Below are positions 26,927 through 38,208 of a stretch of 64,000 nucleotides of DNA, piece by piece. Below the pieces are notes generated by a model. That model made no database searches. It had not been told where the DNA came from and saw nothing but the letters and a program-made list of their open reading frames with translations. Every line of letters starts with the position of its first letter. The stretch's first letter is position 1. A program made the position numbers and the translations under genes. The DNA is from Macrotrachela quadricornifera. Lineage: Eukaryota; Rotifera; Eurotatoria; Philodinida; Philodinidae. The stretch covers positions 17,127-81,126 of the forward strand of contig JAJEKB010021165.1 in NCBI GenBank assembly GCA_022393335.1, written 5' to 3'.

Positions 26927-27851
26927 CTTAGGGTAATGCATAAGTAGTGAGCCTAATATCATATTTTCCTATAGACCGCTTGGAAAAATTTTTCTTTTTT
27001 ATGAGCAGATAGAACGTCTTTTGTTCTATCTTTCTATGGTATTTGATCACTATTCAATTGGTCTTATAATAATAAAAATTCGATAAGAACTGTTTTTGTT
27101 GAAAATCACCTGGTAGCATTATATCATAATGCGTGTGACATTTTTGCATTCTACTTTATTATCACTTAATAAAGTGTATTAAAGAAACAAAACATACCGG
27201 AAGATATAGCGTGAAAAGCTCTACAATTTATAAAGGACTGCCTATTGTATAGTTACACTTTTTATTTTCAGAATGGACAAAATTTTGATGTTGCGAAAGC
27301 GAGATGATTTTTTGATAAAAGATGAATTCGGTTTTTGATGTACTATTTTTTGACAATGGTTCTGTATAAATTATAGAGTTTTACACGCTGCTCCTTGTAG
27401 TGTATTTTCTTCTTTAAATAAAACATATGAAGTAGTAAAAAGATGAGATAGGGAAAATCGAATGCATCTTTTACTAAAAAAACTTCTCATTTCTGTAACA
27501 TTGAAATTTCGTTGTTCAGAGTTTTGTCTATTCTGAAATCGAAAAATGTAACCATAGAATATGCTATCCTTCATAAATTGTAGAGCTTTTCACGCTGTAT
27601 CTTCTGGTATCTTTTGTTTTTTTAATACACTCTATTAAGCGATAATAAAGTAGAATGCAATAATGCTGCCAGGTGATTTTCAACAAAAACAGTTCTTATC
27701 GAGTTTTTATTATTATGAGACCAATTGAATAGTGATTAAATACCATAGAAAGATAGAACAAAAGACGCTCTATCTGCTCATAAAAAAAAATTTTCCAAGC
27801 GGTCTATAGGAAATTATGATATTAGGCTCACTACTTTCGGATTACCCTAAG
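26927..27851. mobile_element. 925 bp foldback (hairpin) element, CTTAGGGTAAT ends
   Basis: Ends CTTAGGGTAATGCATAAGTA and, read inward from the right, CTTAGGGTAATCCGAAAGTA. Arms of about 400 bp (26927-27335 and 27455-27851) are near complements, leaving a loop of about 120 bp, so either strand would fold into a long hairpin. A box GTGAAAAGCTCTACAATTTA is present in each arm. No coding capacity. Confidence 0.85.
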
Positions 27852-27859
27852 TGTAGAGG

Positions 27860-28724
27860 TATTCTTAAGTCCTCAAATACTATATTATGGGCGGGTACCA
27901 CTAGATCCTCAAGTGCTATATTAGGAGGGCACTTTTATGTCTTCTAAACCTATATTATGGAGGTATACTTAGTTCGTTCAGTACTATACATTAGAGTACC
28001 TTTTGATTTTTGAAGTGCTACATTGTTAGGATATTTCCAGGTCCTCAAGCACTATATATATTGACGATACCCTTAGGTTGCAAAATGCTATATTTTGGAT
28101 TATTCCAAGGTCTTCAACAGTTATCCCCTTCACTGTAGTCAGAATCTTAATCAAGAAAATCACCGTGTGTTGGCCCATCAGGCACAAGTTAAACTCTACA
28201 TGCAAGTAACCTACTGAAATCTTTTGATCCACGATACCTCTTATTACATAAGTCATTGAAATAAAAACATTGGATTTCGAGATAGCTTTTAATTAGTATA
28301 TAGTATTGGTATAGCTTTGATTTGTTTATTTTTTTTCAAACTAATAGCGTGGATTGAGCGAATTCACCAGCTTCCTTGACTGTACATTCAAGCTACTATT
28401 TTGCGGATAAGAACATAGGGTTTTTCTTGATTAAGACCCTGGCTACCACCAAGGGGATCGGTCTTGAGGATCTGTGAGTACTCCATAACATAGTCCTTGA
28501 GGACTTAACGATGCCGTTAAAATATAGCACTTGATAATATAGAAATATCCTATTCTATGGTAGTTAAGGACCTAAGGATATTCTCATAACATAGCAGTTA
28601 AAGACCTAAGAGTGCCCCCATAATATAATAGCTAATAATCTAAGCATACCTCCATAATATAGTGGTTGAGGACGTATAAGTATCCCGAGAATATAGTATT
28701 AGAGGACCTAAGGATGCCTCCATA
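27860..28724 (-). repeat. degenerate ~34 bp minisatellite, right (inverted) arm
   Basis: Inverted partner of the array at 24180-25420, best matched between 27870-28490 and 24350-24960. After 28490 it continues as units such as CATAATATAGTGGTTGAGGA. The hairpin at 26927-27851 lies between the two arms. Confidence 0.65.
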
Positions 28725-28732
28725 ATTTGGTA

Positions 28733-30800
28733 TAGGGGTGCAATGGTGACGAATAATCGGTTGACCGGTGAATTTGTGGAACGGTAACCGGCCGGACTGA
28801 TTAAGCGGTAATCGCTTGGGCCGAACAACGATTGAACGGTAATCAGTTGAACCGATTAACCGATTAAAAGCATATTAGCCTAAGTACGGCTATTTGGAAG
28901 GGTACCGTGCAACTATTTATAGATTCTCAATTAGGGATGGGACATACACATTAACTTTAAAGTTAAAGTTTAAGGGTCCGTCCATTAAAAGTCAATTTTT
29001 TGAGGAAAAAAAAACGATTTTTAGATTTATACATATTCTGATAGCCCTTGTGATGAACTGCAACCTGGCATGATTTGTTTTGCCAAAAGGTGTATATTGG
29101 TCTTTTTTTCTGACGACTTATTTTCTGAGGAGGTGCTGTTGGGAGATATTGAGAATACAATGTTAACGATACTTTTCATACTTTTGTTTGACCGATAGAG
29201 CTGAAATTTTTATGACATATAGGACTAATCAAGATCTTTTAGTTCTGAAAGTTTCAGCTCTCTATCTGTGATCAACGGAGAATACATCGACCGAGGTTTT
29301 CTCTATAAGGATATTGGCTAAGCATGTCGGCATCGTATTTAACTTGTAGAGTGTCATTAGGACCAGATCCCCACGATCTCCGATTTTTAAATTTCTCTTT
29401 TGTTTAAATAAAAAACTTAGATATTTCATTTTTATTGGCGCTTTAAATTTGAACATTTTTCGAAAAAGTATTTTTCAAAATCAAACAAAGAGAAATTGAA
29501 AAATCGGAGATCATGAGGATCTGATCATAGTGACACTCTACAAGTTAAATACGACGTCGGCATGCTTAGCCAATATTCTTATAGGGAAAAACTTGCCTGC
29601 GTGGAATGTACTTTTGACCAATAAATTAACTGTAACTCGTTGGTTTCTCAGAGATTTGGGGAGGTATTTTAACTACAGACTCCCCAGCCAAGACCAATAG
29701 TCTCTGAAAATTTGGTTGAAATCAGATGGAAAATAACACAGTTCGTTTCTGGGAGGGGGGGGGGCGGGTCCTTAAGTGACATACTTTAAACTTTAACTTC
29801 AATTAAAGTAAAACATTTTAACATTTCAACTTTGAATTTTTCTAAGGTAAAAGTGTTCCTGCTGCGACAAAAGAATGCTCATAGTACTATCCTGGAGGTG
29901 GAGTACTAGAGTCTCTATACGCCGATTCCAGTGATATCCCACTGGGATAGCACTATGAGGATCCCAATACTACTTAGGTCCCCAAGTCCTATATCATAGA
30001 GATACCCTTAGGCTCTCATGTACTGTATATGAATAACACTCGTCGCTATGCCTCGCTAAACCCGCGATTGAAGTCGACCCAATTTGGGCTGGCATTTTAA
30101 ATTTTAATTAAAGTCCAAATTTTACAGTCGGTAAGGACCACCCAAGGTCATGAACCTTTATAGTATCTACGTACCTATCAGAAATTACTCGTTGCTGCAT
30201 CCACTTTTCTATCAGCCGAAAAACTGATCAATTAGATAACAGCAAATTAGAACTCGCTTATTCCATGGATAAACATGAAAGATTCTGAGAGGGCTTTTGT
30301 AGAGTACCCTTGATAACCTCAAACTGGCCCGAACAACCCTATAGTCCGTCCTTCTTTTCATGGAGAAAAAATGCCTCGCAATCTGATTGGTTGAAAGTTC
30401 CATATTAAGAACACCTTTATAGTGTAGCACTTGAGGATCTATGGGTACTCTCATTATATAGGAGTTGGGGACCGATGGGTATTTCCATTATATAGGACTT
30501 AAGGGCTTTAAGGTGTATCAACAACTATCCGATGGGTACCTCCATAGTATAACTATTGCGGATTTATAGATACATCCATAACATGGGTGTTAAGAACCTA
30601 TAGACACCTCTATAGGATAGATGTGAGGGCTTATAGGTAATTTCGTGGTACCTTTGCAAATAGCCGTACTTAGGCCAATATGCTTTTAATCGATCCAATC
30701 GGTTAGCGTTTAATCGTTTGATTGATCCAACCGATTATCATTTCAAACCGATTAATCGTTTGTGATTGAGCGATTATTGATCGCCACCGTTGCGTCCCTA
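28733..30800. mobile_element. hAT-type element, 2.07 kb, AATCGGTT subterminal array
   Basis: Ends TAGGGGTGCAATGGTGACG and, inward from the right, TAGGGACGCAACGGTGGCG. Flanking octamers ATTTGGTA (28725-28732) and ACATGGTA (30801-30808) agree at 6 of 8, consistent with an aged target duplication. Each end is followed by AATCGGTT/CGATTAA words, then AAAAGCATATTGGCCTAAGT-like sequence in inverted orientation. The middle carries minisatellite units and the TTAA element at 28974. No transposase. Confidence 0.75.
28974..29771. mobile_element. 798 bp piggyBac-like MITE, TTAA flanks
   Basis: TTAA at 28970-28973 and 29772-29775; ends GGGTCCGTCC and, inward from the right, GGACCCGCCC. Inside, 29260-29450 and 29480-29620 are inverted copies (shared TTGGCTAAGCATG and AACTTGTAGAGTGTCA). 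A short poly-G tract lies at 29754-29764. No transposase. It interrupts a small palindromic unit made of AACTTTAAAGTT words (28950-29800). Confidence 0.65.
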
Positions 30801-31142
30801 ACATGGTAGTTGAGGATCAAAAGATATTCCCATAGTATAGTGCCCGAACAGCTAAAGAAATCGACATAATTTAGCTCTCGAAGACCAAAGAGTAGCCTTT
30901 AGCTTTTGGTTCTGCTGATTATCTTTATCGTTATGTGTTAAAAAATAAAGTTAATCTTTATGTGAAAAAATAAAAATAGAGAATTTCGTTACTTTATTGT
31001 TTATTATAGTGGACCATAAAAATAACATAACACCCGTATAAGTAAAATATCTGGAAAGAAAATATTTTTTGCCGTCTTGTTTTACCATAAAACTTACTAC
31101 TTTGTAGATATTGAAGTTTATTTCTGGAAATTTTTACTCAGG

Positions 31143-34100
31143 ATGGAAGAGACAAAAATAAAAACAGATGGAGAGAAAAAACGGACTTTTATGAGTCATC
31201 TTCAAAAAGTCGAAATATGGTTATTAAATATCTTGCAAAATTCTGACAATAAAGAGAAAAATGAAGATATCGATGAAATTGAATCTAGTTGCCTCCACGT
31301 ATCCGACAACGTTAAACATGTGATCGAGTATGGCATGACTTTAGAGCAGCAAATAATGATCGTAATTCCGATTTTGAACGCACTTATTCGTGTTTATACT
31401 GTCGATAAATCTAGTATTATTACCTCCAAAAAATATTTTCAATCGATAATTAATGCTTTTATTAATACATTACTTCGAATTCGTAAAGAGATATTGCACT
31501 ATAATATGAATTCTACTACAGGTACGGATGATTCAGGTTCTACTACGAATGCAGATGATCCACGTTCAACTACGGATACGGATAATCCACGTTCTACGAA
31601 AATGATGACAGATGCTTTTCGTGAAGAGTATACTACAACTATATTGGATTCGCTTCTCACAAATTTTGCTAAAAATGATCTTCTCAAAAAATGCTTCGAA
31701 TTATTTTTTTCAACTAAGACAACAATATCGACAGGTAATGTGATATCCCCATGAAAAAAATACTTAGACTCGGTATATTCGATATATTGTTACTATAAAT
31801 TGATATTTTGAGAAAAGTAATTAAAGATTCAGATAGCCCGTGGAATTCTCTAAAACTCTATCCATGTCAACACTTTTTTGACAACTGTGTCGCAGTCATA
31901 GTGGTTCATACTGACGGATAGGGGTATAAAATGAGGTGTCGCAACCACTCTAGTGCATTTTAATTTTTTTTCAGTAAGAAAGATACTTCATTGTTTTTCT
32001 AAAGAATTAAAGGCAATGTCAGTGTGTACTAAATGATCAATACAAATACTTAGGATGATCCCAAAGTAGTGGCGGAGGTCCTTTTTTTTCTTATAGAAGG
32101 CTTAGAGAAGTTTTCATTTTTTATGAAAAGATAGAGGGTCTTGCGCTCTATTTTTCTATGCTATTGGATCATGGTTCAACTAAGATCATAATAAGCAAAT
32201 TTCTATAAGAGCTATTTTTGTTGAAACTAGCTGGTAGCATTAGATCATAATGGGTGTAACACTTTTGCATTTCACTTTATTATCATCTAGCGTGTTATAC
32301 TAAAAACACAAAATATATCAAAAGATGCAGTCTGAAAAAAGAAGACAGTTTATATAGAACCGCCTCTTTCGTAGTTGTACGTTTTCGTTTTCAAAATGGA
32401 TAAAACTTCGAGCTATCAAATTTTGACGTCGAGAAAACAAGATTATTTTTTCAGTAAAAGGCAATTCGTTTTTTCTATTTTATTTTTCTGTTACCTGATA
32501 TGTTTTGTTTTAAAATAAAATTCAGCACAACATATAGTGTGAAAAGTTCTAGAATCTAGAAAGAACTATTGAGAAAAGATGAGATAGAAAAAACCGAAGT
32601 CTCTTTTATCGAAAAACAATCTCGTTTTCGTAACATCGAAATTTGCTAGCTCGAAGTTTTGGCGATTTTGAAAACAAAAAGTGCAACTACAAAATACGCG
32701 GTTCTTTATAAATTGTAGAACTTTTCACGCTGCATCTTTTGGTATATTTTATTTTTTTTAATATAACATATTAAGTGAGATTAAACTGAAATGTAAAAGT
32801 ATAACATTTTTTATACCGCACCCCTTATAGTCTAAATGCTACCAGCTACTGTACCACGAAGTTGGAGGGTTCAATTACTGAAATTGATGAGGAAACATTT
32901 TAAAGTATTAATCATTGTTTTAGATCACGTATATAGCGATTCGTAGGAATTGGTTAGTCGAGACAGATTTACCTCCAAAATTTCTTTTTAATTAGGGAAG
33001 AATAGTATAAAAAAAGCAAATTGTTTGCAACTTCGCTCAGCCTAATCAACGCTGATCAACTGCTATAGACCCAAAATATAAGACTCTAGAGTAATTCATA
33101 GGACTCCTATCACATTTGGGAAAAAAAATTGCTTTTCTGTTGAATGGATGTAACGTGTACAGAGTATATATTTAGTCGTAAGAAATTGTGGCTACTGTCT
33201 GGAAATACAAGAGATTCGGATCGTTTCCCAAGGATATCTAACAGGAGAAAGATCAATCAGATTATCATAATGTTTAACCCTTTCATACCGCAATTTTCAG
33301 TGGAAAAATCTTTGTAGTTCTCCAAAAAATAGTCTTTAGTATTATCTATAAAAAAAAGTACGCGTCCTACAGTCACAGTGTTTTGTTTCATTGTCTCAAT
33401 CATCAACGCCTAATAATCTTCGTTAAAACTAGAATCACAAATTTTCCAAGGGAATGCACGTCAGTATAAAAGGTGCGCGATCTTACCAATAGTATCTTAG
33501 TTTTGTATCATCTTCCGAATGTTTTCTGCTCCAAAGAATGAGGTTACGTCAGCATTCAGACTTTCACCGTTTGTAATACAACTGTTATTAGAAGCATTTC
33601 GATACGTCGATATACTTAATTTGTTAAAAACTCCTGAAAAAGAATGAGAAACACTTGAAGTTACGCGTTTAAAATATGTCTTTCCTTAAAAAAAAGCTTT
33701 CAATATTTATACTTTCTCATTCATTATAATAGAGACTCCTTAGACATAAGTACTGAATATTATTTCGAGTATCGTTTGATACTTAGATATAAAAAAATGT
33801 CACTGTCCCGCATATAAGACATTCGGCGCGAAAGAGTTAGAGCTCATATTCTGCCAATAGGTAAGAAGTTACTAGACTAGCATAATTTCTAAAAGGCTTA
33901 AAAAGATTTTTAGACTACGAAAGATTTTCAGGATTCTATAAGACTTCACGAATAAAATCTTTGCTGTTTCTACCTTGGTTAAAACCCTTATATCATAACA
34001 AACATGTGAAATTCATCTTTCTTAAAAATCAATCATAATAAATTAGAGCAAAGAATCTTTTAGAGTTTACGTTGTGTGAGGTTTTGCAGAGAGAAAGAAT

Positions 34101-36407
34101 CAATGTTGGTGAAGATGGATGATTCTCAGTGAGAAGCATGTGTATTTCGAAATGAGTGATGCCTTATATAGGTGAAATGGGAGAAATAATGCCAAGAATC
34201 ACAAACAGAGAGAGTGAATACAGTAAGTGAATACATAACATGACGATAAACATAAGGAGAGAGTGGATACATCAAGGAACGTTGATCACATATGATACGA
34301 GAACACAGAATGAAAGAAAAGAATGTACAAGATCATATATATCATACATAACAAAAACGCAAAAGTAAAATATGGTAAAGAATGAACAAGAGTTAAAAGG
34401 AAAGATAAGAATAATTTAGTTAATGCATATGTTATCGAAGCCAATGGAAAGGGTAATACTACTTAACATGTTGGTCTAATGTTCTCTAATATATAAGCTT
34501 TAATCATTGTGATAAATTGGTTGATCCTTTTCCTCCTTAGATATTCCCAGAAAATAATTTGAGTCTGTAATATATCAGATAGTAGTCACAAACATTTATT
34601 TTCAACCAAACGTATTATCTATCCACGTCATATGTAAACAACAAAAAGAATTTGACTAAAAAAAAAGGACTATTTCCCAAAAGTGATAGAAAACCTACGG
34701 ATTCATCCATCTACTTTTGGTACTTCAAAGTGTTCTAATCATAATTAAAATTTACGATCATTATTTTGAAGCATTTATTGCACATGAGTATATTAGTTGA
34801 TTAATACAAAATATTGAATAGAATAAAGAACGACAAAGTCAAATTAATGTTTTTCCAATTACTGATAATTGTTGATTCGTTCAGATTCGAAAACAACTAC
34901 CGAACAATGCCCAATGATTGATCGCACTGGGCCTGAAGCTCTAGAAAAAATAATGGACTGCACCGCTGATTTCGCTGGAAACGCAACTATTCAGTTGACG
35001 GATGAATTTGGCAAAAAATATCAGTGCCTTATGACTGATCTTCGACAATTTCTTAATGACTTTTTTAATAAAACGAATCATTGTTCTCTAGACAGTCTAC
35101 ATATAAAAATAGTCGATCATATTTTAACTATGGTATGGAATTGGACCGATAAAACTATCATTGTAAATATGTTTCTCCAAGCTGGCTATGCACAAGCGGC
35201 TATTGAATGGATTAAGAAATTATCATCCATCGGCTTGGAAAAACAATTCGATGTAGCAGTCCTCGCAATCATTTACAATATTTCAAGAGACAAAGATGGT
35301 TTACATATTTTGAGACAGAATCATGCATTCGAAATTTTAATGGAATATAAATCATCGATGACTTTGGAAAATATTGATAAACTTGATGATATAACACAAG
35401 TATTAGGTATGTCATTGATTGGACTATCTACAAACGATGATCCAAAACAAAACCAACAACTTATGAATAAAGTTATTGAAAATTTATATGATATGTGTCA
35501 AGAAGCTCCTCAATATGTGGGCATGAGATCCAACGGATATCATTTGTCGGATATTCTCGAGGCACTTGAACGTGCTTTTACGAACGTGACCATTGTACGA
35601 CATATTTTTGGCAATGAATCAAATGTAAAAGTAGATCGAATAAAATTTTTTGCAGACTTACTTACATCTATCTACGGATTATCAATTAATCAAGAGGCCG
35701 ATTATTTCGAAAAAATTGTTTGGGAATCTTTACTAAACATTCTCTTGTGTATTTCGAATTATGTCGAGTATCGAACAGAATTGCGTAAAGAAAGCAAGTT
35801 TTGTGTTCTTATTGAGGGACTCACCAAACGACCAAAACAAGATATTGCCAAACGAATTTGTTCCAATCTTAGTTTGGATAAAAATCTTATTATACCATCT
35901 CATCAACAAAAAGCTAAACATCAACCAATAATATACATTAGTTATAACTGGAATGATGAAAAATTATGCAAATTACTTGTTAAAGAATTGCGCTTATCTA
36001 CAAATATACGAATTTGGGTTGATTATGAGAATGTCGGATGGTCTGAGGATCTATGGGATTGTGTCGCTCCAATTATTCAACATGCAATGATAATTATTGT
36101 CCTAGTATCGAATGCTTACTGTGATAGTATGATTAATTTTCAAGAATTAACTTATGCAACGACATTAGCAAAAACTCAGTCACAAAATGAAACCATTTCA
36201 TTTATCGTTGTTGAAATTGAAAAAGATGTTATAGACAAGAGAGAATGGATAAGAGATTTATCAAAACAGAGAATAGTTCACTACAATAACAAAGAAACTC
36301 AATTGGTCTCTGCAGTACTTCAACAGGATGTATTCTCGAAGAAACATAGATTAGTCACAAATTCAGCTGAATTCACTGTACAATCACGTCTTTGTACAAT
36401 TCTTTGA
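31143..36407 (+). CDS. ARM/HEAT-like helical protein with C-terminal TIR domain
   Basis: Two exons, 31143-31734 and 34885-36407, join in phase 1 to give about 704 residues. The start is the ATG at 31143; an in-frame ATG at 31077 is possible. Residues about 1-540 are helix-rich, with a Thr/Asp repeat (GTDDSG, NADDPRSTTDTDNPRST) near 130-155, then segments such as QFDVAVLAIIYNISRD and ESLLNILLCISN typical of armadillo/HEAT folds. The TIR domain starts near 543: PIIYISYNWND, IRIWVDYENVGWSEDLWD, AMIIIVLVSNAYCDS, then FQELTYA, where Glu ~618 sits at the position of the catalytic NADase glutamate; the usual Cys of the SxxC box is displaced. ARM-TIR proteins act as NAD hydrolases or immune adaptors; activity here is inferred. 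It is divergent from TRPM. The single 3.15 kb intron is full of repeats. Confidence 0.88.
31855..32045 (+). repeat. dispersed repeat A, copy 2
   Basis: Same-strand relative of 18178-18405 (ATCCATGTCAACACTTTTTT, GAAAGATACTTCATT, TGATCAATACAAATA). Located in the ARM-TIR intron; lacks most of the GCGATCGCA words of copy 1. Confidence 0.65.
32049..32855. mobile_element. foldback element, relative of 26927-27851
   Basis: Left end ACTTAGGATGATCCCAAAGT. Left arm and right arm are inverted copies through GCTGGTAGCATT (32231 and about 32838), and the box GTGAAAAGTTCTA / TAGAACTTTTCAC is present. The right end appears truncated just after the GCTACCAGCTAC segment. No coding capacity. It shares arm sequence with 26927-27851 (for example ATTCGATAAGAAC-like and GCTGGTAGCATTA stretches). 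Confidence 0.7.
33278..33836. mobile_element. possible piggyBac-like MITE, 559 bp
   Basis: Left TTAA followed by CCCTTTCATACCGC; right end read inward CTCTTTCGCGCCGAA after TTAG/CTAA. The ends match the YCYTTTSRYRCCG style of TTAA elements; one TTAA has mutated. No coding capacity. The rest of the ARM-TIR intron (32860-33270 and 33840-34884) shows nothing I recognise. Confidence 0.5.
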
Positions 36408-36470
36408 AGAAAGAGACTTTTTATAAGCAAACATTTAATTCTTTGTTTTCTTAAAGAACTTACGATTTTA

Positions 36471-37347
36471 CTTAGGGTATACCAAAAGTTCGTGACTTGC
36501 TGTTACTTAGCCGTATAGTAAACTTTAACAAACCTTCTTTCTATATAGTGTGATAGAGGAAAGAATGCTCTATTTTTTTACACTATTTGATTGTACTTCA
36601 ACTAATTGAATAATAATAAAATTTCGATAAGATCTGTTTTGTTCGCATGTGTGGCGACAACAGAATGCGAGTGAATATTTTTCGAATAACTTTTGATAGA
36701 AACAAGTTAGAGAACTGCGATTTTTACCGTTGGAAAGAGGAGATGAAGATGCACCGAATCATATATAATAGAGGCTTTTTATCTGTTTTTTTTTGTGACG
36801 TTTTCAAATGACCTTATTAAGAACACACCTACCTGCTAAGTTGTTTACAGTGAACTTTCAATTATCAAGTATAGATTCAAGCCACTAATCGAAGAACCAC
36901 AAACTGCGGAAGACTGATATTATTAATATGTATTATAGCCCAGCCTCTAATACGATTTTCTAGCAGTTTTTATGAAAAAAGCATTTCCCCGCCAATTAGA
37001 AAATTAGATAAAAATACTTCAGAAATCAACATTAGTAACACCTATAGCATACGATTCGATGCATCTTTATATCCCCTCTTTCTGACGGTGAAAACCACAG
37101 TCCTCTACCTTGTTTCTATCAAAAGTTATTCGAAAAATATTCACTCACATCCTGTTGTCGCCAGACATGCGAACAAAACAGATCTTATCGAAATTTTATT
37201 ATTATTCAATTAGTTGAAGTATAATCAAATAGTGTAAAAAAAAATAGAGCATTCTTTCCTCTATCACACTATTTAGAAAGAAAATTTCTTAAAGTTTACT
37301 AAACGGCTAAGTAACAGCAAGCGACGAACTTTTGGTGCACCCTCAAG
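36471..37347. mobile_element. 877 bp foldback element, GGGT...CCAAAAGTTCGT ends
   Basis: Left end CTTAGGGTATACCAAAAGTT, right end read inward ACTTGAGGGTGCACCAAAAG. Arms match over about 300 bp (for example TTGCTGTTACTTAGCCG and AACAAAACAGATCTTATCGA with its complement), with a spacer near 36850-37030. It lies 64 bp past the ARM-TIR stop codon. No coding capacity. Confidence 0.8.
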
Positions 37348-37524
37348 TAAAATATGAAGAATTTGATTTACTTGATATATCAATAAAATTTCTGTCGAGT
37401 GCTCTCATCATAGTTTTCCTATTAAACTATACTCATATCACAAAAAACGACGGTTTACCAAGGTTCATTTAAAAAAATCGTCAGATTTTAGATTAATTCG
37501 TGTTCTCTTCTGTTTCTCAACATC

Positions 37525-37642
37525 CCAGATCAAACGATACGATCCTTACACGGACTGTACACGATCGTAATACCTGGCTCAATTTTACGGGTCTATCATA
37601 ATAAAGTTACGGTCTATATACAAACCGTATCGTTCGACCTGG
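37525..37642. repeat. CCAGRTC-ended MITE-like element
   Basis: Left CCAGATCAAACGATACGATC, right read inward CCAGGTCGAACGATACGGTT. About 118 bp, AACGATACG palindromic words. Same general type as 7448-7783 and 21334-21461. Confidence 0.65.
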
Positions 37643-38208
37643 AATGCTAAACTCACTGCTACTAGCCACATCAGTTATGTTTTCTTCATCTACGAGTTTG
37701 AAAATTTCTTAAAGATGTCACTCGAAAAATTGCTGTTAGTTAGAAAACTAATCAATGCAGAAAACTGTAGCATTGCCTAAAATAATGTATGAAAACGTAT
37801 TAAAGTCAATTTTTGAGTAAAAAATGATGTTTGCAGAATGAATAATATTGATTTTATTTAAAAAATCCATCGTAACCTGATGAAATATAAGTAAGCCATT
37901 TGAACCGACGATTTTCATCAAAAATAAGTGGCATAAATGACAATGATATCAATTTCAATCAGTAGATTGACTCATGATAAACTATACATGTACTTAGGGT
38001 ATATCGGAAGTTCTGATCACGACTGTGTATGAAAAAAAAGTAATATGCATGACATTTTGATTCAATATGTAATCAATGAAAATAATTTAAAAGTAGTTTT
38101 AATTTGAATTTTATTTAATAAATGTGGAAATTTTCGATCGTAAACAATCATTATCAACTTAATAACAAGATGTTAAAACAGATGCTTAGACAAGACAAAA
38201 CAAAGTGC

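Larger units (their letters stand above)
23981..31038. repeat. composite block of nested repeats between TRPM and ARM-TIR
   Basis: The outer ends are inverted copies: left AATAAAGTAACGAAATTC at about 24020, right the same word on the other strand at about 30985, each preceded by TTATTTTTATG. The left terminal region recurs inverted again at about 25495-25600, so the outermost unit may be 23981 to about 25625 with a second copy supplying the right end. Inside lie the minisatellite arms, a hairpin element, a hAT-like and a TTAA element, listed separately. No host gene is recognised in these 7 kb. Confidence 0.65.

Noticed and set aside
23981..31038. One single hAT element spanning the whole block
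   Set aside because: The outer ends match but no 8 bp duplication fits, and the left terminal region recurs inverted at 25495-25600; composite origin is more likely.
31499..31687. Minus-strand open frame with Ser/Val repeats
   Set aside because: Antisense of the Thr/Asp repeat in the ARM-TIR first exon.
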